From Urophycis tenuis (Eukaryota > Chordata > Actinopteri > Gadiformes > Phycidae), in contig JAXIVH010000032.1 in NCBI GenBank assembly GCA_036785325.1, positions 3,156,128-3,220,127 on the forward strand: DNA of 64,000 nucleotides. Direction: 5' to 3'. Below, piece by piece: positions 1 to 10,503 of the stretch (position 1 is its first letter; every line of letters starts with the position of its first letter). Below the pieces are notes generated by a model that was not told the origin of the DNA, ran no database searches, and saw only the letters and a list, made by a program, of their open reading frames with translations. The translations under genes were made by a program, and so were the position numbers.

Positions 1-120
1 GTACGTGTGGCTAACCGCGCCCCCCCCCCCCCCACACACACACACACAGTCAGGTTTTCATCTCACTCATACTGTGCCCATGCTAGAGGGCAGGTGAGCC
101 ACCCACTGGCTCCACTTGGG

Positions 121-310
121 GGGAGGGGGGGGAGAGAGAGAGAGAGAGCGAGAGAGAGATCCCTCACTCCGAGGGCTCAGCTGGGCTAGTGTCTGCCTGC
201 TGGACCGGGGGGGGATGCAGGGGAGGGGAGGGTGGTAAAGTGTCTCTTTACACGTGCCAAGAGAGAGAGCGAGTGAGCGAGAGAGCAAAAGGGAGGGAGA
301 GAGAGAGAGG
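121..310 (+). repeat. GA-rich low-complexity tract
   Basis: GA-rich runs at 131-160 and 262-310 with an intervening G-rich stretch. A 30-base G run follows at 416-441. No gene is seen in the first kilobase. Confidence 0.85.
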
Positions 311-1101
311 ACTGGACCAGGTCTCTATGAGGGCCAATCCTGGAGCAACGTGCACCAGCACTCTCTCTCGCTCACAGAGCCTCACTCCATTTTATCCTTT
401 TTGTTTTTTTTGGGTGGGGGGGGGGGGGGGGGGGGGGGGGGTTGTGCTTTTCATCTCAGTCTGGATTCTCAGACAGGATTTGCAAGGAATAATTCAGTTA
501 TTATAAGATGAATAAGTTGCATGCGAGATATTAAGGTATTATGGTATTAAGCTTTGCAGAAATAAAAGTGCTTTTCATTTTTGGATAGCTAAATCTTTTC
601 TGAAGATACAATAGAAAATTTAAGTTAGTTAGTAGTAGTGAGGCTCTCCTCATTTCAGACATAATATTTGCAGGAGTACAATGACCTCAAAAAATGATAT
701 CAGTCAAGCAGGTGCCTCTTTTAAAGCCTGGCCATTTTCTGTTGACTTGAATTGCACGTTCATATGCAGGCTGACTGGCAGAAGCTCAACATTTAGCCTA
801 CTCTTGCTTCTTAATTATCAGCATAGTGATGATGTACTGGTGTATTGGTTTGCTGAAAAATTAGCATATACGATTAATCATGTATTTAAAAAAAAAAAAA
901 AAAAAAAAAAACCAAATATAGACGGGAGTATGAAGTCATATCGCCTTGAAAACATACAAGGTAGACTTGACTTGTAGTCCTGTTTGCGTAAATACGTGGC
1001 GGTGCGCCGTCTAGTGGTGAGTCCGAGTCATAGCCAGAGACGACGTCTCGAACCAAGAACAACAATGCGGGACAGACACATGGACTGGTCACATGTAGTC
1101 C

Positions 1102-1401
1102 TTTAATAAACTAAACCGGGAGAAAAAAAAACACGGAATACAAATGTCCTTTTATACAGCCACATGAACCTCCATCACATTTCACCTCCCCGTTTCACAA
1201 AGCAAAACATACAAAACTGAATCGTGGACCAGTTCTTTTTTTTTTTTTTAGGCGCATTGTATTTTCATTGTCGTTTTTTGTTTGTTTTTTAGAAAATAAT
1301 TACACAAAAAGCTTTTGCTGCTCAGATAGGCAGGGAGGCAACGGGCATACAAGTAAGACAAGGCTATCAGAGCCCATCTGGAGAAGCTTCAATGGTTTAT
1401 G

Positions 1402-1489
<88 letters not shown>

Positions 1490-2796
1490 TCTATGTGCGT
1501 GTGCATGTGTGTGCGGTGTGTGTGTGTGTGTTCCACAGCAGTCAATCTTTACACGGTGATGTAATCCATGTTGCAATCCTCCGCTTGTAAGTAGGACAGA
1601 GAGTGAGTGACGGTACCATACGTTGATGTGTAAGTCATGTGCCTGTGATGGAGTTATTAACAGCCTTTGAAGAAAAGAAACACAAAATAACAAAAAATAC
1701 AAAAAAACGACACACTTCTGACGTCAGACGTCCCGCACGCCACCGAGGGCCGGAATATTTCCATCGACGTTGCCCCCCCCCCCCCCTCGTCGGCTGTGAT
1801 CATTCAGGGGTCGCGAAGGTCAAAAGATGAGGCACAAGGTTTAAAAGTCGGGGAAGGGGCGGCGGGGATGGGGGGGGGGGTGCGCTAGCCGTCGAGCTAA
1901 GCTAAGCTAACCGAAAAAGAAAAAGAACAAAAAACGTTGCTGGTCCCTCGCTCCAGTGTTGTACGTCACGCCGCCGCCGCTCGCCATGTCAGACCTCTTA
2001 CAAAATGATAGTCGCGGGGGCGGACTCGCCGGGGCCCCGGGGGTCAGGGGTCAGGGGTCAGGGGGTCGGGGGGGTATCTTTCAAGTAGCGCGCCGCCGTG
2101 GTCTCCTGGTGAGGGCGGTTGAGCACGGTGGCAGCAGCGCGGTCGGCCATGACGGGAGGCAACGCTGAAGGCGTGAGGGAGGAGCTAAAGGAACGGAAAC
2201 CCAACTGGAGATATTTGGTGCGGCAATGTCGAAACTTTCCAGTGTTCACCTTTTAGTTCACTCGTTTGTTCGTTCGCCCACTCGTTTGTTTGCTTGTTCA
2301 CTCACTCGTTCGTTCATTCATTCACTCACTCACTCTCGTTCGTTCGTTCATTCCTTCGTCTGTGGCCCTTAAAGGACAAGGAAGAGAGAAAGTGGCTTCA
2401 AGTGTCAAGTGTCCCCCCCACCCCTTAGCGTCAGCCTCACCCAAACCTTACCCGTCCAAGGTGCTCAAATCTCGTGACCTCAAGGTCACATTCACGCTGA
2501 CCATTCACCCCTAACCAATCACAATCAAACAATCGCCTCACTAACCATTCACGTCTGACCAATCCCATCTGGGAACCATTCACGTCTCCAGCCAATCACA
2601 TCCAGAGCCGTCATCTGGACTCCTCCGGCACGCCACGGCATCCCTAGCAAGCGGCGCCCTCTCGCCTGTTCGTACGTACACGCACACCCTGTCGAGTCCC
2701 AAACGAAGGCGCTTCCCTCCGCCCAACACCCCCCGCAGGGAGGAGGCCCAACACCCCCCACCCTGCCCACCGGCGGCTCTCCTAAGGCACCCGGGC
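1102..2796 (-). other. cdk12: Probable cdk12 3' UTR (distal form)
   Basis: No coding signal is seen downstream of the distal cdk12 stop. The only likely poly(A) signal I find on the minus strand is a variant ATTAAA at 1107-1102; no canonical AATAAA occurs before the window edge. The stretch contains a long GT microsatellite near 1403-1525, a C run near 1771-1786, and a TTCG/TTCA tetranucleotide tract near 2262-2360. The true transcript end is inferred. Confidence 0.4.
1403..1525 (+). repeat. GT microsatellite
   Basis: An almost pure GT run of about 80 bp from 1403, then interrupted GT/GC. It lies in the probable cdk12 3' UTR. Confidence 0.97.
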
Positions 2797-3332
2797 TCAG
2801 CGGGCGGCGCTGTGGGTGAAGCGCAGGTCCTGGTCCTTGGGGAACTGAGCCACCACGGGGACCCCCCGCCCCGCCGGGGCCTCCTTGGTGGCGGTGGCGG
2901 CGGCGACGGGGGCGGGGGCGGGGTCCGGCTCTGTGGCGCCGCCGCGCCGGGGGCCTGGGCGGCGGTCGCCCTGCGCCACCGCCTCCGCGTCCTCCTCGGG
3001 AGAGGAGGACGGCGGCGACGACGACGAAGACGACGAAGAGGAGGGGTCCCGGTTGGAGATGAGCTGCAGCAGGGCGGCGGCCACCGCCGGCCGGATGTCC
3101 TGGCTGTGGGGCGGGGCGGAGGAGGAGGAGGAGGAGGAGGGGGGCGGGGGCGGAGGAGGAGGAGGAGGCGGCGGCGGCTGGGCGGAGGAGGGGGGCGGCG
3201 GCCGGGCGGAGGAGGAGGTGGAGGAGGAAGAGGAAGAGGGGGGAGGCCCGGGCGGAGAGGGCGGGCGATGGAGCTCCAGGGACTGAGCGGTCTTGGTGGG
3301 CGCGGGGGCCTTCCTCTTCGGCGCCGCTCCGT
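2797..3332 (-). CDS. cdk12: cdk12 distal last exon, Ser/Pro-rich
   Basis: The acceptor CCATTCAG precedes 3332. The exon reads a long Ser/Pro tract (polypurine GGA runs on the plus strand), then DIRPAVAAALLQLISN, which parallels human ELNPAVTAALLQLLSQ. After a second Ser/acidic tract comes FPKDQDLRFTHSAAR and a stop at 2799-2797. Human CDK12 has FPGDQDLRFARV here and runs on for several dozen residues, so this C-terminus is shorter. Two overlapping open frames on the same strand are by-products of stop-poor GC-rich repeats and are not taken as coding. Confidence 0.78.
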
Positions 3333-6300
3333 CTGAATGGGGTGAAGCGAGAGAGGAGACAATGGGTGAGGGGGGCACACAATGGGACACGGCGCCCCGC
3401 GTGACGGCCATCATAACCACGGCGGTGTGAATCACCGGGATACGCACGCAGACCACGACGGCTGCAGCAGTCGTTTTAAAGGGCATGTTGAAAAAGGAAG
3501 AGTGACGCAAATTAAATCAGTTTCCTCTGATACTTATCCCCCTCCCCCCGCGATATGGAGTGTGACAAGTGCAAGAGCTGCACCTGTAGCTGAACTGTAT
3601 AATTTCTTCACTTTGGTCATTACTTTCATGTTTACGCCTCACCGTGTGTACATTGGGGGTTACTTTGATAACAAATGCATCATCTCATTGCATTTGTGTA
3701 TGTTGTAGGGCAAGGATGCTCACCATCTTTGGGAGGGAAATAAAGTGCAACAGAGAGAGCCATCGACGTAAAATGAATACAAATAATACTATGTTTAATA
3801 CACATCGCTATAGATATATATATACATGTAAAAGGGGAATCGCTAATAGCATCAGGGTTGTCTGAAAGTAGCCGCTTACTTGACACCGCTACGGAACCAA
3901 AGCTAAGGGAGCCATCGACAGGAGGACGCCATGGTTACACAACTATGACCGTTTCCATGGAAACAGGACCAAACTTCCCCAGAGACAAACTGCCAACTGT
4001 TTTTTTTTTTTTTTCATGAGTTTACATTTGTGTGAACAGTAAAAGAAAAAGGAAGAAAAAAAAAAAAAGAAAAACCAAAAATGTGTGACAAACCAAAGTT
4101 AAAAGTAAACACATGCAGGTGAAGTCTAAAGATTCAAATTCATTTATTTTCACTTGATAATTTATTAGACTTTTCTTCATAAAAAGACGACGGACATTAC
4201 AGACGGTTTTGAATGCAACAGAAGTTTCCAGGGGAGAATCCATGACACTGACTGACTGAGTGAAATGAAGTGAGGAGAGAAAGTGAGGCGTGGGGTGAGG
4301 TGGGGGTGGGGGTGGAGAGATATACAGAACCAAAGATGGTGAGAAATTAAACAGGCACAGGTGACAGACACTGGGGGGGCTGGGGTGGGGGACCATACCA
4401 CACGCCTTCACCGCCTAGCTTCCTTACGGAGCGGACTGCTGCTTTCACTTTCTATTGCCCTTTATCTGGTTCGCCCAACGCCTTCGCCCAACGCCTCCGC
4501 CCTGCCACGCTCAACGCCCTGCTCCCTCCGTCACCGCTCTGCCCCCGCCCCCCGATCGGGAGCTGTCCTTGTGCGCAAAGCCTTTATTTAGTTCCAGCGG
4601 CCGTGTGTGTGTGCGTGTGGGTGTGTCTGTGTGTGTCTGTGTGTGCGTGTGTGTGTGTGTGTGCATGTGTGTGTCTGTCGTGGGGGGGGGGGGTGTCAAC
4701 ATTCAAAGAAGACCAAAACGTTACTTTTCTCAGAAAAAAAAAAAAAACACGCGGGGGTTTTGCGTTCTAGGTTTGGTCGACAGCGGCGAGGGGGGGGGGG
4801 GCAGGTCTTAACTAAAATCTAAAAATGGATTCCAAAATGCAGTAGTGGCAATCAGAGTAAAAAGAAGGAAAAAAAAAAAAAGAAAAAAAAAGATTTTATT
4901 ATTTAGAATTTCCGACGGTAGTTTAAGGACCCCGATTAGTTTTAAGGGAGGTACGCGGGCGCGGTCGACACCACTGCTTTCCTGGCGGTGAGCCTCGCTT
5001 CCTCTACACCGTCAGGCGCCCCTTCACTCACTTCCGTCTCCCTTTCCTGTCACAGCGTGCTCCTTTGTCCCGACCCTCTATATACTAAACCCAGACTTGC
5101 CCTTGCGCTCGGCGGCGGAGGCGGAGGCGCCGCGCGTTAGGGCTTCCGATTGGACGCCGTTGCTGCTCTCATCGCCCTGCTCCGCCCCCTCGCCCTGCGG
5201 CTTCATGATCTGGCCCAGGATGAGGGCCAGCAGGTTGGCCTGCTCCTCCTGGCTGAGCGAGGGCTCCCCGGGGGCCGGGGACAGCTCCTGGGGCTCCGGG
5301 GGATGGTGGGGCCTGGAGGGTGGTGGTTGTTGTTGTTGCTGTGGCGGCGGCGGCAGCGGTGGAGGCGGCGGGGCCTGGTCCTCTGGCACCCCCTGCTGGT
5401 GAGACGCCTCGGTGAGGGCGGTGAGCGACTGGCTGAGGCTGTCGGGGTTGGAGATGTTGAGGAGCTGGGCCACCTGCGGCAGGCTGAGGTCCGTCTGGCC
5501 CTGCAGGAGGTTCAGCAGCACGGCCAGCTCCGTCTGATTCAGCTGCTCCGCTGCCACCCCCAGGCCTGGAGGACACACACACACACACACACAGAGCCAT
5601 TACGCTCACACCGCGATTCATGCACGTCGATGCATCTTATTCATAAAACGGGCTAATCGCTAGAGATGAATCGGTCTGTTGGCTAATTTTCCATAAATCA
5701 ATTATTATTGACAAATAATATTATAAGCTTATTTTCACTTACAACAGCCCTGCTAATACTAAAACAACCCTAAAAAATGTGAAAGTTAGAAAGTCAGTTT
5801 TGGTCAGAATCAGAAAAGACATCCGACCACTCTTGACATTACATGTTGACCCGAGTGCTCCGCTGGCGTGTGGTTACCTGACAGCTCATTGGCCGTGACG
5901 GCGGAGGAGGGCGGTCTTCCGGGGGGAGGGGGCGGGGCTCCGGCGGGACTTGATTGCGGCCGGCTGTTTTCGGTGCTGGACGACACCGCGGGGTCCTTGC
6001 GGGACACTTTGGGCGCGGGCACGTCCTCGGGCTGCCCGCTCTGACGCGCTCGCCGCCGCTTCTTGCTCCAGAGCTCGTGGCAGTCCTGGTGGTGAGGCAG
6101 GCTAAGGGCCGGGGGGGGAAGGACAATAATGATGGAGGCGTGCACCTTGTTGTTAAAAGGGTCGTAAAAGGCTAAGCAAGCCCCGCCCCCCCCCCCTGCT
6201 TTAGCGGGATAACCTCCGCCTGGGGGGGGGGGGTTCGGAAATACTATTTGAGCAGTTGTTGCAGCTGTTAAGGTTTTAGAAAAAAGCTGACATATTGGAT

Positions 6301-9300
6301 TCCATAGGAACCGGGGGGGGAGTGAGGTCAAACCCCACGCCACACTCGCTTGAGTTTGCAACAAATAACTACTCTGGAAAAGTGCTTTTAGACAGAAGTA
6401 GCAGACTTGTTTTCAGCTGAATACATTTTAAACATTTTAGTCAAAAATAAACAATGTTCACCAACATGGTGAGAGAACCAAACAGAACGGTCATGTTGGG
6501 GTTCACTTACCCCTCAATTCAAAAGGGGGTATCAACAATACATGTTGCCATGAATTTGGCTGACTGGCAAAAGTATCCAAGTATTTTTTTTTTTTTAACC
6601 ATACTCAAAATGCAATGACTGTTGTCCGAAAGAATGTCGGGGACCAAAAACAGAAGAGATCTTAACATCAGAACGAGTGTGTGGTCCAAGCTGGACTCCC
6701 ATCCAGGGAACTCCCGACTGCCCCGGGCTGGGCGTTGCCACGGTAGCCCCGTTGCCGCGGCGGTACTCACTCGGGCGGCGGCATCCTGCTGGGCTCCACG
6801 TCACACAGGAAGTCGCTGTTGAGCGCCTGCTCCGACGTGCACCTGCGCGCCGGGTCCAGGGTCAGCATGCGGTCCAGCAGGTCCAGGGCCTGGCTGGGCA
6901 GGCTGGGGAGGGACACGGTGCACATTGTTCACCACGCTTTGCATTCATTATGCAGAGGGGCCCTTTGCGGGCAAACGTGCAATACAAAATGCCCAGCGAG
7001 CAAGGAGCTACAGAAATACAACTTGAGGTGAAAAAAATGTAAGAAATCTAGAGGTAAGCTTTAAAAACTTTAAAAAAAAAAGAACAGAATTTGAGAAAAG
7101 AGTTGGTCTGGCAAACCAGACCAACTCTTTCTCAAATTCAGTTTTTTTTCAAATTCTGTTCCAGACCAACTCTTTCTCAAATTTTCTCAAATAGGTTAAT
7201 TCTTGACATCGCCCGTGTCCAGTTGTAAGTCAGCCATGGTTTCTGTTCAGCCCGCCCCCTCTCCCGGTGTAGCCGCCCTCAGGGACGGGGCAGTGGGCGA
7301 GCCAGGGACAGCCACTCCAAACAGGATTAGCAGCTCCCATAGCGGTGTGGTGGTTTGTCCAACACAAGCACACGCTCCAAAATCATCTTTAAAAAATAAA
7401 TAAAATAAAAAACACACACACCCTCCTACACTTACCCTCGGGACTTACTGAAATGTTGTCCTGCACCCAGAATTAATAAATGATCACACTGCCCGAAACG
7501 CAGCGACCATCTTTGTAAAAAATCACTCACTGCGCCGCAGTCTCCGAGACCGTGAGCATGTGCAGTGGAACAGAATTAAAACTTGAGGATTTGGTGATTT
7601 GCAGGCTTTGCTGTCGAAGGCTGCCGAGCAAGGGGAGTTCATATGCACTTTGGGGCAGCCGCGGCCTACTGGTTAGGGCTTCGGACTTGTAACCGGAGGG
7701 TTGCCGGTTCGAACCCTGACCAGTACGAACGGCTGAAGTGCCCTTGAGCAAGGCACCTAACCCCTCACTGCTTCCCGAGCGCCGCTGTGGCAGGCAGCTC
7801 ACTGCATCGGGTTTAGTGTGTGCTTCACCTCACTGTGTGCCTCACCATCACTGTGTTCTGAGTGTTTCACTCATTCACGATTGAGTTAAATGCAGAGACC
7901 AAATTTCCCTCACGGGATCAAATGAGTAATTTTTCTTCTTCACTGACTTTGGGTCGGAACAAAATAAAAGACTGGGCTATGGGAGCTGCTGAACTCTTTC
8001 ACTTGGACACGTCGAGAGGGGGTGAGGTTGGCGTGAATCATGGCTGACTAGCATCTCGACACGTCACCAATTAACCTGGAGTCTCAACAAACAGATGGAA
8101 CAAACAGAACAGGTGATTCCGAGGGGACTACGTACAAGGCAAACTCCTCGCGCAGGCGTCGGCGGTACTGTTTCTTGGGCTTCATGGTGTTGAACAGGGG
8201 AAGTTTGATGACGTCGGGCCACGCCGCCGGACAGGGGCTCCCACACAGGCGGCTGTGGACGGAGCAGACAGGGATCAGACCACAGACACCATCAGACCAC
8301 AGACACGGTCAGACCAGACAGGGATCAGACCACAGACACCATCAGACCACAGACACCATCAGACCACAGACACGGTCAGACCAGACAGGGATCAGACCAC
8401 AGACACCGTCAGACCAGACAGGGATCAGACCACAGACACCGTCAGACCACAGACACCGTCAGACCAGACAGGGATCAGACCACAGACACCATCAGACAAC
8501 AGACACCATCAGACCACAGACACGGTCAGACCAGACAGGGATCAGACCACAGACACAGTAAGACTACAGACAGGGATCAGACCACAGACACCGTCAGACC
8601 AGACAGGGATCAGAACACAGACACAGGACAGACCACAGACACAGTCAGACCACAGACACGGTCAGACCACAGACACGCGACAGCAGTTACCAAACATGAC
8701 CATTCTAATGCATGTGGGTTGTCAAAGCATGGGGCTGTGGTCAGGCCGACCACGGACCACTTATTCCGGGACGAGAACCGCTGCGTGTGCCGGCGGGGAA
8801 CATCACCTGATGAGCTCCAGCTGCAGCAGCTCCTGGTTGGCCTGGAAAATGGGCTTCTTAGTGAAGAGCTCTCCTAATATGCACCTGAGACGGGAACACG
8901 GGGAGAACAACAGGTACAGTCAGAGGGGCTTAGCAGACAGGCCTGGCTCACTGTTCTGAAGCTGTGTGTAAACACGCACATCTGGCCTTTCAATAATACA
9001 TTCAGGGGTCCACATGTGGGGGATTAACTGAAATAAGAGCAGCTCTGCACATTTTGTCTAGGCCGGGGACGCATCTTTCGCAAATCGCCTACTTTTGAAT
9101 TTGGTGTTGAATCGGTTCAGATGGATAGGGTGGTTAAGAGCCGGCGAGGACTCAACATCCCCCCCAGTGGAGAAAGTGAAATGTTTACTGGACGGCTCAG
9201 GATTTACTCCAACTTAAAAGAGGAACAATATAGAAGATTTGCTCTTGTTCTGCTCTACAGCTCTCCCTGTTGCTTCTCTGCCCTCCCAACATCAGCCAGC

Positions 9301-10454
9301 CAACAGCAGGGAGGATGAGAGGCACTGAGATACAGGACTGTCACACCCCATCATTTCACATCTATACTAAATATTGAACCGCTCAAAGTGCCTTAGATGA
9401 TCTTCTCCCTTCACAATTCCCTTCCTTATCCCTCAACCCATTATATTTCTCCGATGGTCCGTGACGCTGTCATTCAGAGCGTGACTGACACAGGCCTTGC
9501 ACCTGACTATTAACTCCCCGCTCCCCATAGGAATTTATCACATTCACTTTGTTGTAGAACTCCAGACCGCTTAGAAGAAATGCGGAAGACGTACAAAGGA
9601 GGCATTAATTTATCTAGTGCATTTATTTGTGACCACACTCTGCATGTCCTTAAAGACGAGGGGGGGGGGGGGTGGGTGATGAAGAACAGAATGGCTCACA
9701 GCAATATGATCGATGACAGCATGAAGCAGCATTAACAAACGGTCCTTGGAATCCATGCTTTGGAAAGCTATGTGGTGAAGGCTTTCACGATGGGCCTTTT
9801 GCACACAGATCTCTTTAGATAACTAAGCGACGGCTTTGATATCCAAGCTATGGTAGCCAATGTAACAAAAAAAAGAAAACAAAAAAAAGAGGGCCAAATT
9901 AACTAGCGGCCCACTGTGGGTTGCACCGCCATTTTTTTTTTCTCGTCCCACAATTGGCTCCTGTGGTCGGTGCAATTTAATGTCAACCGAAAAACCGTCG
10001 ACGTGCCCGGCGCTCCGGTCCAGCCCGGGTGCGAGACTGCCGTATTCCTGCCACGGCGGCGGTTCGGTGGGAGCGGCGGGGGAAAAAAAAACAAAAAAAA
10101 AACGCTCGGCTCTTTGCCTTTCTCGTACTTCATACTCCTCGACGCCAGCGACCGAACCACCCGGCGCTTTGCTCGCGACGAGAGTTAATCTCCCTGACAG
10201 GCAGGAAGCCACGACGTGGAGACGAGTCGAGACCTCGTGGAAGAGGCAGATGGTATCGTATACGAATAGAAACGGCCTCAGCGTCGCTCCCGTCTGGAGC
10301 GACACGCACGCGCGTGCGTTCAGGAGTTGAAACATACGGACGTGCGTTTCACCAAGCGAAGCCACTGGTCAAAAATGGCTTCACACCAAAAAAAAGGACC
10401 CCTTGTGGCTCGCAATGAAAGACAAAACATTACAAGATGGCCCAAATCCGTAGC

Positions 10455-10503
<49 letters not shown>

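Larger units (their letters stand above)
6903..8135 (-). other. cdk12 intron 10 with SINE and hairpin
   Basis: The intron lies between exon 11 (acceptor CTCCCCAG) and exon 10 (donor TT|GTACGT). It holds a strong hairpin at 7087-7139 and a tRNA-derived SINE at about 7651-7927, both listed separately. I see no coding exon in the remainder. Confidence 0.8.

Noticed and set aside
2812..3336. Long plus-strand open frames (Gly/Arg- and Glu-rich) opposite cdk12 exon 14
   Set aside because: They are the antisense of the GGA/TCC repeats that encode the Ser/Pro tract; the minus frame carries conserved CDK12 motifs and the plus frames carry none.
8175..8959. Thr/Asp/Gln repeat frames over the cdk12 intron 9 minisatellite
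   Set aside because: Antisense to cdk12 and caused by tandem repeats; the unit includes non-triplet variants and there is no other support.
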